Source: Rhizobium subbaraonis
GTDB lineage: Bacteria > Pseudomonadota > Alphaproteobacteria > Rhizobiales > Rhizobiaceae
DNA: 64,000 nucleotides
Direction: 5' to 3'
Assembly: GCF_900220975.1 (NCBI RefSeq)
Contig: NZ_OBQD01000016.1
Span: 73,547 to 137,546 of the forward strand
Made by a program: the position numbers and the translations under genes. Of this stretch, positions 1 to 7,884 are shown piece by piece. Below the pieces are notes generated by a model. It was given only the letters and a program-made list of their open reading frames with translations, ran no database searches and was not told the origin of the DNA. Positions within the stretch are counted from its first letter, which is position 1. Each line of letters starts with the position of its first letter.

Positions 1-742
1 CCTTGCCGGTCTGGCCAACCTGCCAGTCGTTTGGTGCGTAACCGGCGTCAACAGCCGCACGCGATGCACCAACGGCAGCGCCCAGCTTGTCAGCAACCGG
101 CAGAAGAACTTCCTTGAACTTTTCCGACGAACCGAGTGCACGGCCACCGGAAATGATGATCTTGGCAGATGTCAGTTCAGGACGGTCAGACGATGCCAGC
201 GCATCCGATACGAAGGACGAAACGCCCGGGTTGGCAGCAGCAGCAACCGCTTCAACGGCAGCAGAACCACCGGCAGCAGCCGCAGCGAACGAGGCCGTAC
301 GCACGGTGACGACCTTCTTGGCGTCAGTTGCCTGTACGGTCTGGATGGCGTTGCCGGCATAGATCGGACGCTTGAAGGTGTCAGCGGACACCACTTCGGT
401 GATTTCCGAAACCTGTGCAACGTCGAGCAGGGCTGCAACGCGTGGCGCAACATTCTTGGCCGATGCCGTCGCAGGTGCGATGATGACATCGTAGGAACCG
501 CTCAGCGATACGATCAATGCAGCAAGCGGTTCTGCCAGCTGGTTTGCGTAGGATGCGTCATCAGCAAGAAGTACCTTGGCAACGCCGGAAAGCTTTGCTG
601 CTTCATCGGCTGCAGCCTTGGCACCGGAACCAGCCACCAGCACATGCACGTCTCCGCCGATCTTGGCAGCTGCGGTCAGCGTCTTTGCTGTCTGGTCGGA
701 AAGGGTTGCGTTGTCGTGTTCTGCCAGAAGAAGAATGGCCAT
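1..742 (-). CDS. etfA: Electron transfer flavoprotein alpha subunit, partial
   Basis: The 3' end lies outside the window, so only about the first 247 residues are seen. The protein starts [11 protein letters not shown], contains the ETF-alpha N-terminal fold with a long Ala/Val-rich stretch, and reaches the conserved [13 protein letters not shown] segment that begins the FAD-binding domain. The family forms the EtfAB heterodimer, which carries electrons from acyl-CoA and other dehydrogenases to ETF-ubiquinone oxidoreductase. The start ATG is 24 bp after the etfB stop, so the two genes form one operon in the usual order etfB-etfA. Nothing looks damaged in the visible part. Confidence 0.95.
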   Translation of the reverse strand, partial: MAILLLAEHDNATLSDQTAKTLTAAAKIGGDVHVLVAGSGAKAAADEAAKLSGVAKVLLADDASYANQLAEPLAALIVSLSGSYDVIIAPATASAKNVAPRVAALLDVAQVSEITEVVSADTFKRPIYAGNAIQTVQATDAKKVVTVRTASFAAAAAGGSAAVEAVAAAANPGVSSFVSDALASSDRPELTSAKIIISGGRALGSSEKFKEVLLPVADKLGAAVGASRAAVDAGYAPNDWQVGQTGK

Positions 743-766
743 AATAAAATCTCCCTTATCCGTCTC

Positions 767-1513
767 TTACAATACGCCGTCGGCCTTGAGTTTCGATACC
801 AGCTCTGCGACCGAGCCAACCTTGACGCCAGCCTTGCGGCCAGCCGGTTCTTCGGTCTTCAAAACCTTGAGGCGCGGTGCAATATCAACACCGAGATCAG
901 CCGGGGTCTTCTTGTCCAGCGGCTTCTTCTTGGCCTTCATGATGTTTGGCAGCGACGCGTAACGTGGCTCGTTCAAACGAAGGTCGGTGGTGACGATGGC
1001 AGGCAGTTTCAGGGAAACGGTCTGCAGACCGCCATCGACTTCGCGGGTGACCGCAACGGAACCGTCCGCGATCTCGACCTTGGAGGCAAAGGTGCCCTGA
1101 CCCCAGCCGAGCAATGCTGCCAGCATCTGGCCGGTCTGGTTGCTGTCGTCATCGATTGCCTGCTTGCCGAGGATCACCAGATCCGGCGTTTCAGCGTCAA
1201 CCACGCCCTTCAACAGCTTGGCAACCGCCAGCGGCTCAACCGTTTCATCGGTTTCAATCAAGATAGCGCGGTCAGCACCCATGGCGAGCGCCGTACGCAA
1301 CGTTTCTTCCGCCTTGGCCGGACCAATCGACACAACGACCACTTCTTCGGCCTTGCCAGCTTCCTTCAGGCGAAGAGCCTCTTCGACGGAGATTTCGTCA
1401 AACGGGTTCATCGACATTTTAACGTTGGCAAGTTCAACGCCCGTGCCATCGGATTTCACGCGAATTTTCACGTTGTAGTCGACAACTCGTTTAACTGCGA
1501 CCAATACTTTCAT
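767..1513 (-). CDS. etfB: Electron transfer flavoprotein beta subunit
   Basis: A full-length 248-residue protein starting [16 protein letters not shown], the standard EtfB opening. It carries the EtfB signature around residues 157-180 ([22 protein letters not shown] followed by a KAKKK motif), which includes the recognition-loop region. It works with EtfA, encoded immediately downstream, in respiratory electron transfer. The stop of an aldehyde dehydrogenase fragment lies only 12 bp upstream of the start, so before the rearrangement at 1.65 kb etfBA was probably the distal part of a longer operon. Its own promoter is not visible. Confidence 0.96.
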   Translation of the reverse strand: MKVLVAVKRVVDYNVKIRVKSDGTGVELANVKMSMNPFDEISVEEALRLKEAGKAEEVVVVSIGPAKAEETLRTALAMGADRAILIETDETVEPLAVAKLLKGVVDAETPDLVILGKQAIDDDSNQTGQMLAALLGWGQGTFASKVEIADGSVAVTREVDGGLQTVSLKLPAIVTTDLRLNEPRYASLPNIMKAKKKPLDKKTPADLGVDIAPRLKVLKTEEPAGRKAGVKVGSVAELVSKLKADGVL

Positions 1514-1525
1514 AGTGGGTTCTCC

Positions 1526-1648
1526 TCAGGCCAGCGTGTAGGCGGTCTTCACCGTTGTGTAGAACTCGGCGGCGTGACGGCCTTGCTCGCGGGGACCAAA
1601 AGACGATCCCTTGCGACCGCCGAACGGAACATGGAAGTCTACGCCAGC
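1526..1648 (-). pseudogene. Aldehyde dehydrogenase, C-terminal remnant
   Basis: About 40 codons remain in frame to a TGA stop: TTAGVDFHVPFGGRKGSSFG, then PREQGRHAAEFYTTVKTAYTLA. The PFGGRKGSSFGPREQG pattern is the conserved C-terminus of NAD(P)+ aldehyde dehydrogenases of the ketoglutarate-semialdehyde group; the exact substrate is a guess. The 5' part is missing because the left end of the IS21-family element begins at 1649. The rest of the gene is not found on the other side of that element, so a deletion or recombination followed the insertion. Confidence 0.85.
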
Positions 1649-1784
1649 TGTTGTCAACGGCGGAGTAAAAACCGGCCATGGGGCGGAGCAAAAGTCGGCC
1701 ACTATGGCGCCGGCCTGAGACGGCCGGGAGGGCGTAGCCCGAGCGGGGGTCTTAGGCCGGCGCGGCGATTTTTTGAGGGGAGTT

Positions 1785-2543
1785 TTAGCAGGCCTTTCGG
1801 GCGCGACTTTGAGCGAGACGATAGCTTTCGCCGTTCATCTCGAGGATGTTGACGTGGTGGGTGATGCGATCGAGCAGTGCGCCGGTGAGACGTTCGGACC
1901 CCAGTGTTTCCGTCCATTCGTCGAAAGGCAGATTGCTGGTGATCAGGGTGGCACCACGCTCGTAGCGTTGCGAGATCAGCTCGAACAGCAATTCCGCCCC
2001 GGTCTTTGATAGTGGCACAAATCCCAGCTCATCGATGATCAGCAGCTTGTAGGCGGCCATCTGCTTCTGGAACCGGAGCAGACGCCGCTCGTCACGCGCC
2101 TCCATCATCTCGCTGACCAGGGCCGCCGCCGTGGTGAAGCCGACGGACAGGCCCTTCTGGCAGGCGGCCAGGCCGAGACCGAGTGCGACATGCGTCTTTC
2201 CCGTGCCGCTCGGGCCCAGCGCAATGACGTTCTCGCGGCGCTCGATCCATTCGCAACGGGAAAGCTCTAGCACCTGCATCTTGTTCAGCTTGGGGATGGC
2301 TGTGAAGTCGAAGCTGTCGAGGCTTTTGACGACCGGGAACTTGGCCGCCTTGATCCGACGTTCGACCTTGCGGCGGTCCCGCTCGATCATCTCCCGTTCA
2401 GCAAGCCGGAACAGGTAGCCGACATGATCGACGCCTTCGGTGGCGCATAGCCGGGCCAGCTTCTGGTGCTCGCGCTGGAAGGTCGGCAGCTTGAGGGTTT
2501 TGAGATAGTGGCCAAGCAGGATCTCTGGCGCGTCGCTGCTCAT
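1785..2543 (-). CDS. istB: IS21-family ATP-binding helper protein IstB
   Basis: A 252-residue AAA+ ATPase of the IstB/DnaA-like group. Walker A is visible as GPSGTGKTHVALGL near residue 110, Walker B as LLIIDELGFVPL near residue 170, and the arginine-rich C-terminus ends YRLAQSRARKAC. IstB assists the IstA transposase in strand transfer and target capture. Its ATG overlaps the istA stop by 4 bp, typical of translational coupling in IS21. Length and motifs are intact, so the element may be active. Confidence 0.95.
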   Translation of the reverse strand: MSSDAPEILLGHYLKTLKLPTFQREHQKLARLCATEGVDHVGYLFRLAEREMIERDRRKVERRIKAAKFPVVKSLDSFDFTAIPKLNKMQVLELSRCEWIERRENVIALGPSGTGKTHVALGLGLAACQKGLSVGFTTAAALVSEMMEARDERRLLRFQKQMAAYKLLIIDELGFVPLSKTGAELLFELISQRYERGATLITSNLPFDEWTETLGSERLTGALLDRITHHVNILEMNGESYRLAQSRARKAC

Positions 2544-4036
2544 GCCGCTTCTCCCGCATCAGATGACAGGAGGCGCATATACGCCTTTGCTGACGTCTTC
2601 TCGACAGTCGCCGTCGGCAGGTAGGGATAGATCGCCAGATCCAACCGCGGCGGCCGGCGCTCGACCCGGCACAGGATCAGATGCTTGACCGCATCGAAGC
2701 CGATCGCGCCGAGCTGTATCGCCTGCTTCACCGCTGCATGTAGATCGGCAAGGTCGAAGCTTTCCAGCAGGCGCAGAACCTGCACGTATTCTCGCCGCCC
2801 ATGTTTGGCCATGCGGCCTTCCATCAGCCGGCGCAGCGTCGCGAACTCGTCTGGCAGATCCCAGCCCTGCAATGGAGCCGCCTGATCCAGAGAATTGATC
2901 TTCCGCTCGATCAGCGGCAGGTAATGGACGGGATCGAAGACGACGTCTTCCCGTTCCCAGCATCGCGGATGACGCGCGATGATCTCGCCGCGGCAGCCGA
3001 TCACCACCTGATCGACATAGCCCCGGACCCAGACGTCCTGATGGCCGTAGGCGACCGGTACGGAATAGTCGTTCGTCTTGTAGCGCACCAGCGACTGGGC
3101 TGTCACAACAGCGCTGGCCTGGTCGCAGGCATCAAACGGCGACGCCGGCAAGGGACGCATGGCCGCAAGATCGCGCTGCAGCCGTTCGCCAATCGTCTCG
3201 CTCTCGCCCCGCAGCTTGTCGCGCTGGCGTTTGCGGCACTGCTCTTCCAGAAAAGCATTGAACGCATCCCATGTCGCAAACCGCGGGATCGGCACCATGA
3301 AGTTGCGTCGGGCATATCCGACAAGACCCTCGACATTCCCCTTGTCGTTGCCCTTTCCCGGCCGCCCATAGCGATCCCGGATCAGGTAGTGGGACAGGAA
3401 GCCGCTGAACAGCGCTGCCCGCTTGCGTGTGCCGTCGGGCAGGATCTTTGCGACAAGGCAACGGTCGTTGTCATAGACGATCGACTGCGGCACGGCCCCG
3501 AAGAACGCAAAGGCGTGGACATGACCATCCACCCAGGCTTCGGCCACTGCCGCCGGATAGGCACGCACATAACATCCGTCGCTATGAGGAAGATCCAGCA
3601 CAAAGAAGCGAGCTTTCTGCTCGACGCCGCCGATCACCACCGTCGCCTCGCCGAAATCGGCCTGCGCATGGCCCGGTGGATGCGACAGCGGCACAAACAC
3701 CTCCTGGCGGCGTTGATCCCGCTCGCGCATATAATCCTTGATGATCGTGTAGCCGCCGGTGAAGCCGCACTCGTCACGAAGCCGGTCGAACACCCGTTTG
3801 GCAGTATGCCGCTGCTTGCGCGGCATCACCATGTCAGCTTCCAGCCACTGCTCGATCGTCGAAACGAATGCATCCAGCTTCGGACGCCGGATCGGCGAAC
3901 GTCGCTGATAGCCGGGCGGTGTCGAATACGACAGCATCTTGGCCACGCTGTCGCGCGATACGTTGAAATGCTTTGCTGCCTGACGCTGCGTCATCCCTTC
4001 GGAAACAGCCAGGCGAACCCTCAAATAAAGTTCCAC
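2540..4036 (-). CDS. istA: IS21-family transposase IstA
   Basis: A 498-residue DDE transposase. The N-terminus is a helix-turn-helix (AVSEGMTQRQAAKHFNVSRD), and the catalytic domain shows QADFGEATVV (first Asp), VYDNDRCLV (second Asp) and KGNDKGNVEGLVGYARRN (Glu), in the normal spacing, followed by the DUF-like C-terminal region that ends SDAGEAA. It makes the cuts and joins the element to new sites together with IstB. No frameshift is seen. Confidence 0.95.
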   Translation of the reverse strand: MELYLRVRLAVSEGMTQRQAAKHFNVSRDSVAKMLSYSTPPGYQRRSPIRRPKLDAFVSTIEQWLEADMVMPRKQRHTAKRVFDRLRDECGFTGGYTIIKDYMRERDQRRQEVFVPLSHPPGHAQADFGEATVVIGGVEQKARFFVLDLPHSDGCYVRAYPAAVAEAWVDGHVHAFAFFGAVPQSIVYDNDRCLVAKILPDGTRKRAALFSGFLSHYLIRDRYGRPGKGNDKGNVEGLVGYARRNFMVPIPRFATWDAFNAFLEEQCRKRQRDKLRGESETIGERLQRDLAAMRPLPASPFDACDQASAVVTAQSLVRYKTNDYSVPVAYGHQDVWVRGYVDQVVIGCRGEIIARHPRCWEREDVVFDPVHYLPLIERKINSLDQAAPLQGWDLPDEFATLRRLMEGRMAKHGRREYVQVLRLLESFDLADLHAAVKQAIQLGAIGFDAVKHLILCRVERRPPRLDLAIYPYLPTATVEKTSAKAYMRLLSSDAGEAA

Positions 4037-4161
4037 GGTGTAGATCCCCTGTCCCTCCTGCGATCATTGCAGAAAGGAAATAGGTGGCCGGATTTTACTC
4101 CGCCCGCGGACGGACTATTCCGCCGCTACCGTGGCCGACTTTTCCACCGCCGCTCTCATCA

Positions 4162-4275
4162 GCCTCTCAGCGCATTCTTGGTGGGATATCCCAGCTGGCG
4201 AATGGTCGCGTTAAGCCGCTTGCCAAGCCGGATATAGAGCTCAACCGCTCGAAGTCTGTCTGCGTAGGAATACAT
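4162..4275 (-). pseudogene. IS3-family OrfA, N-terminal remnant
   Basis: Reading leftward from the ATG at 4275 gives MYSYADRLRAVELYIRLGKR, then LNATIRQLGYPTKNALRG, the start of an IS3-family OrfA (helix-turn-helix part of the transposase). The frame stops at 4159-4161 inside the right end of the IS21-family element, which has truncated it. A good ribosome binding site (AAGGAGG) lies upstream of the ATG. The remaining part of this insertion sequence is not present. Confidence 0.8.
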
Positions 4276-4734
4276 GAACTACCTCCTTGGTGGTCCAAGT
4301 TTTCGTCCGCACCCCCTTATGCGCCTAACCGGCTCACTTCTGCGCGGAAACCAACAATCCGGCTTCTGGGCGAAGCCGGCTTACGCGGCTTTCATGCCAT
4401 CCTTGCGAAGCCGACATGGACGAAGGAGAGCGGATCTGGCTACCTGCTCAACAGGCTGCAACTCAGGGAAAGAGCAGCGCTGATAGGGGTGGAGCTGGCC
4501 ATTCCCGTCGTGCAGGCCATGTTCACTGGCCGACAGGGATTTTCCCCGGAGCACACAACCTTCTCCGGAAAGGGCAAACTCAAATATCGTCCGCTAGCAG
4601 CGAACCGGTTCCGGAAAATCGGCATGATGTCCGAATTGCACGGCACCCTCGCAGCAAACCTTGCACGCGACTTGCCGGAGACACCCTGCCCCAGGTGACC
4701 GACCAATGGCTCAGAAGCCTCCGTGCGGAGCAGA
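4276..4734. other. Non-coding stretch between IS remnant and restriction gene
   Basis: No recognisable gene on either strand. Possible frames are short and lack family resemblance. A 7-bp stem hairpin (CCGGCTT, loop, AAGCCGG) lies at about 4359-4379. The first 30-50 bases probably include the outer end of the truncated IS3-type element. Confidence 0.5.
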
Positions 4735-5952
4735 TCAGGCGTCCTGCCGGGACCTGACAACTTCAATAAAGCCGTCCATGTCCATCAGCCATGCCTGCTG
4801 CGTCAGCCGATAGGTGCCATGCAGCCGGCGGGGCACAACGAGTTGAAGCTGTTTCGCCTGCATCTCGTCCGTCTGGTTCTCCGAGATACCCGGTTCCAGT
4901 GTCAGCAGATGCTTCTCCGGAATACGAACGGCTTCGGACAAAACCTGCCGCCAGCGATCCTTCAGCGTGGATTTTGCTCCAAGCATCGTGAGCCTTGCGT
5001 CCGGAAATAGCGGATCGCGATATTCTGCCTGTCCGGGAAACAGGAAATCCGGCTTGTTGCGGTTCTCCGTCTCTGCACCGCGGACATAACGAATGCGCTG
5101 CGCATCGAACACGGCTTCAAGGTGATTTTCCAGCGCCTGCCCGGCTCGCGCCTTTCGCCGGTTTTGCACGCTCAGGGAGAATGAGAGAAAGCCGTCTACG
5201 TCGGCTCCGCCAGGTGCACGGAACCCGTCGCCGATCCGGGCGGCGACGATGCGCCTTTCGAGCCGCTTGAACAGCTGCTCCTCACGATCCATCCATGCGA
5301 TCAGAGCGAGGTCCGGATCATCGGCGGCTGACACTTCTGGCATCGAGGCCCGGGCGAGTTCCGAGAAGATGCGCGTTTTCGGAAACTCCAGACCGAACGG
5401 CTCGATCAACGCATCAAGGCGATCGGCTTCAGGCTCTTCGGGCTCGATGCCCAGCTCGTCGAGTATGTAGCGCGCCGCGAAGTCCAGCTCGGCACTATGC
5501 GCCCCATCAATCTCCTGAAACGTAAAGGCGAATTCCGGCTGCTCCTCAAGCGCGAACAACCAGACGAGCTGGTTCTGGATCGTAGCGGAAGGTGTGACGA
5601 CGACAAGGATCGAGCCGTCTCTCTGCAATGCGAGGAACAGCATATCGCTTGGCTGCATGAGTTCAGTAACTGCATTGCCTGAATAGTAAAGGTGATACTC
5701 TGGCGCCCGCGGCTTTCCTTTCCGCACATTTGACCAGCTCATAAATCCTTCCTCGGAAAGGGCCTCCTGCTCGCCGGATATCCATATGAACCGTGTCGGA
5801 ATACCCCTGCGGTCATTGTCGCCTAGCAAGCGTCGCAGCGGCCTTGTCCCCTGAAACTCGTGCTGGTTCGATTTCGGGGTAATGGTCTCCACAAGCGTCA
5901 GCCGTTTGGCGACGACCCCGATGAACAGATCCGATAACAGCCCACGGCGCAT
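4735..5952 (-). CDS. EcoRII-like type II restriction endonuclease
   Basis: 405 residues, close to the length of EcoRII itself. The C-terminal third carries the EcoRII-C nuclease pattern: NKPDFLFPGQAEY, then LTMLGAKSTLKDRWRQVLSE and ISENQTDEMQAKQLQLVVP. The N-terminal part (about residues 1-180) corresponds to the effector/DNA-binding domain, ending with conserved WSNVRKGKPRAPEYHLY early on. EcoRII-type enzymes cut at CCWGG and need a second site for activation. The gene is 1 bp from vsr and in line with a Dcm-like methylase gene, so the three genes form a complete restriction-modification operon. The CCWGG specificity is inferred from the family. Confidence 0.9.
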   Translation of the reverse strand: MRRGLLSDLFIGVVAKRLTLVETITPKSNQHEFQGTRPLRRLLGDNDRRGIPTRFIWISGEQEALSEEGFMSWSNVRKGKPRAPEYHLYYSGNAVTELMQPSDMLFLALQRDGSILVVVTPSATIQNQLVWLFALEEQPEFAFTFQEIDGAHSAELDFAARYILDELGIEPEEPEADRLDALIEPFGLEFPKTRIFSELARASMPEVSAADDPDLALIAWMDREEQLFKRLERRIVAARIGDGFRAPGGADVDGFLSFSLSVQNRRKARAGQALENHLEAVFDAQRIRYVRGAETENRNKPDFLFPGQAEYRDPLFPDARLTMLGAKSTLKDRWRQVLSEAVRIPEKHLLTLEPGISENQTDEMQAKQLQLVVPRRLHGTYRLTQQAWLMDMDGFIEVVRSRQDA

Positions 5953-5953
5953 C

Positions 5954-6406
5954 CTACCCTCCCCTGATTTCGAGCCGCGGCCGGTCAGATCTTAGCCATT
6001 CAGCACAAGCGGTAATGACCTCCTCGAGCGGCAGCCGTGTTTTGCCCTTCAGCGCGCACTCCCACACAACGGCCTGCCTCCAGCCGGCTTCCGCCAGCGC
6101 CGCTTCAGCGCGCTCATCGACGGTACGATTGCGGGCTATCTTTGCCTGCCAGAATTCCGGTCGGGTCGAAGGCCATTTGAAGAGGTGGCAGTCGTGCCCA
6201 TGCCAGAAGCAGCCATGTGCGAAAATAACCGCCTTGAAACGGGGGAGCACGATATCCGGCTTTCCCGGCAGCGAGCGATCATGCAGCCGGAAACGAAAAC
6301 CCAGAGCATGGAGTCCTTTGCGTAGCAGAAGCTCCGGTTTCGTGTTGGCGCCACGAATTCGCGACATCATCCGGCTGCGTACCTCAGCCGTGACGATATC
6401 AGCCAT
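5954..6406 (-). CDS. vsr: Very short patch repair endonuclease
   Basis: 150 residues with the full Vsr pattern: RSRMMSRIRGANTKPELLLRKGLH, LPGKPDIVLPRFKAVIFAHGCFWHGHDC (catalytic Asp and zinc-ligand His/Cys residues) and the C-terminal WECALKGK segment. Vsr nicks 5' of the T in T:G mismatches produced by deamination of 5-methylcytosine in CCWGG, so its presence supports a CCWGG-specific cytosine methylase next door. The start overlaps the end of the methylase gene by 8 bp, indicating coupled translation. Confidence 0.95.
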   Translation of the reverse strand: MADIVTAEVRSRMMSRIRGANTKPELLLRKGLHALGFRFRLHDRSLPGKPDIVLPRFKAVIFAHGCFWHGHDCHLFKWPSTRPEFWQAKIARNRTVDERAEAALAEAGWRQAVVWECALKGKTRLPLEEVITACAEWLRSDRPRLEIRGG

Positions 6407-7655
6407 GAGCGCGTACCCGCTCGCGATCAGGCCGGGTCACAGTGACCGGCGCGGCCATCGACCGGCCTGCCCCTCTCAGGAGAGAGGACTCGATCCAGGG
6501 TTTCATGGCGTCGGCGAGAAACTCGACAACCGGCACGACGACCGCATTGCCGAACTGGCGATACGCCTGCGTGTCGGAGACTGGTATCTTCCAGCGGCGA
6601 TCTCCACGGTCGAAGCCCATCAGACGGGCGCATTCGAGAGGCGTCAGGCGACGCGGTCGCTTTCCTGGCTGCGCAACGAGGATCTCCGAGCCATCCTTGT
6701 AATAGCGGGCCGACAATGTCCGCGTCACGTCATCGGGACCGAAAAGGCTGTATCCGAAGCCGTTGCCCTTGGACGTGTGCTTTTCCTTGTAAGCCTGCAG
6801 GTACTCCCAGAGGCGCGGAGTAAGGGTGTATTTCGGATCGACCTCGTCATGGGGCTGAAGAATGCTGCCAAGCTTCGGGCCGCGATCCGGGAGCTTGAGT
6901 GACTTCAGGTCGAAGCCGGTCGGCTCGCGGAAGCCGACGATGAAGATGCGTTCACGCCGCTGCGGCACCCAATGCTCCGAACTGATCACACGCGTCTGGA
7001 CATGATAGCCTAGCTCGTTCTGCAGGACGTTCATGATCGTGGCGAAGGTTCGACCCTTGTCATGGCTCTCGAGGTTCTTGACGTTTTCAAGCACGAAGGC
7101 CGCAGGCCGATGGTGCGCGATGATCTGGGCGGTGTCGAAGAACAGCGTGCCTTGCGTATCACACAGGAAGCCGTGCGGCCGGCCAAGAGCATTCTTCTTC
7201 GAGACGCCGGCGATCGAGAACGGCTGGCAGGGGAAACCCGCCAGCAGAAGGTCGTGTTCAGGAATGAGATCGGGGTTCTCCGAATACGCCCGGATATCGC
7301 CGGCAAGGCGATGGTTGTCCCGGAAGTTGAGACCATAGGTCTTCTGGGCGTTCTCGTCCCATTCCGAAGTGAAGACGCAGTGACCTCCGATGCCCTGAAA
7401 ACCGATCCGCAGCCCGCCAATTCCGGCAAACAGATCGATGAAACGGAAGGAGATCGGGCTCGTGGCCGCGCTTTTTTTGTCAGCCGCTTCCTTAAGCACG
7501 CGCATGGCAAGGTCGGATGGGCGGCTGCTACCGTTCACATAACGTGCGATCGTACGATCCGACACTGCCAAGACTGAACCAGCTTCACCGGGGGTGAGAC
7601 CGGCCCGCTGACACAACTGATTGAATTCGTTTTCTTCCGGTTGTGTCTGATGCAC
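6399..7655 (-). CDS. dcm: DNA (cytosine-5) methyltransferase, Dcm/EcoRII type
   Basis: 418 residues. Residues 1-70 form an added helix-turn-helix of the XRE/phage-repressor type (ARYVNGSSRPSDLAMRVLKE). The methylase core follows: FIDLFAGIGGLRIGF (AdoMet site), GFPCQPFSIAG (catalytic Cys), FVLENVKNL (ENV motif), QRRERIFIVGF and the final RQFGNAVVVPV. The nearby EcoRII-like and Vsr genes point to CCWGG as the target. The N-terminal HTH resembles those that let some methylases repress their own operon. The gene is divergent from the helicase operon and would protect host DNA from both systems if that reading is right. Known class 2 DISARM loci also use a C5 methylase (DrmMII). Confidence 0.93.
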   Translation of the reverse strand: MHQTQPEENEFNQLCQRAGLTPGEAGSVLAVSDRTIARYVNGSSRPSDLAMRVLKEAADKKSAATSPISFRFIDLFAGIGGLRIGFQGIGGHCVFTSEWDENAQKTYGLNFRDNHRLAGDIRAYSENPDLIPEHDLLLAGFPCQPFSIAGVSKKNALGRPHGFLCDTQGTLFFDTAQIIAHHRPAAFVLENVKNLESHDKGRTFATIMNVLQNELGYHVQTRVISSEHWVPQRRERIFIVGFREPTGFDLKSLKLPDRGPKLGSILQPHDEVDPKYTLTPRLWEYLQAYKEKHTSKGNGFGYSLFGPDDVTRTLSARYYKDGSEILVAQPGKRPRRLTPLECARLMGFDRGDRRWKIPVSDTQAYRQFGNAVVVPVVEFLADAMKPWIESSLLRGAGRSMAAPVTVTRPDRERVRAHG

Positions 7656-7884
7656 GAATCACCTGCCATCGCTGGGTCATTTTTTGCCAGGCTGGCAAAA
7701 ATGCTCCCGGATAGCAAGCCATGTTCATAAAATGTTCCGACATTTTCCAAGGCTCTCAGCAGACAAGTGCATAGCACAAGGGATTATACGTTTATATTGC
7801 AAGAGATAGCCGACTTGCTACTATGCGACCATAACACGAAAATTTCGACTGGCTTCGGGAGCGCCGGGAGGAAACGGGGGGCGC
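7656..7884. promoter_or_regulatory. Divergent promoter region of the defence island
   Basis: This 229-bp AT-richer gap separates the leftward methylase operon from the rightward helicase operon, so both promoters should lie here. No clear -35/-10 pair or operator could be fixed by eye. The stretch near 7676-7700 contains a short repeat of the word TGCCAGGCTGGCAAA, which holds a GCCAGGCTGGC-type inverted repeat and is the best operator candidate for the HTH domain of the methylase. Confidence 0.45.

Larger units (their letters stand above)
1649..4161 (-). mobile_element. IS21-family insertion sequence
   Basis: The element is bounded by imperfect inverted repeats of about 30 bp: the left end at 1649 reads TGTTGTCAACGGCGGAGTAA and the right end, read on the minus strand from 4161, reads TGATGAGAGCGGCGGTGGAA. 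Both continue into a shared GGCCA block. Secondary copies of the GGCGGAG-AAAA-GGCC motif lie just inside each end, as is usual for IS21 transposase binding sites. It carries the istA-istB pair. The flanks differ (aldehyde dehydrogenase on the left, IS3 orfA on the right) and no matching target duplication is seen, so one flank was lost after insertion. Confidence 0.9.

Noticed and set aside
2801..4237. 478-codon plus-strand frame opposite istA
   Set aside because: It is the antisense shadow of the transposase gene and has no independent family resemblance.
4359..4379. Hairpin as terminator of the restriction operon
   Set aside because: It lies more than 350 bp after the EcoRII-like stop and has no T-run on the minus strand.
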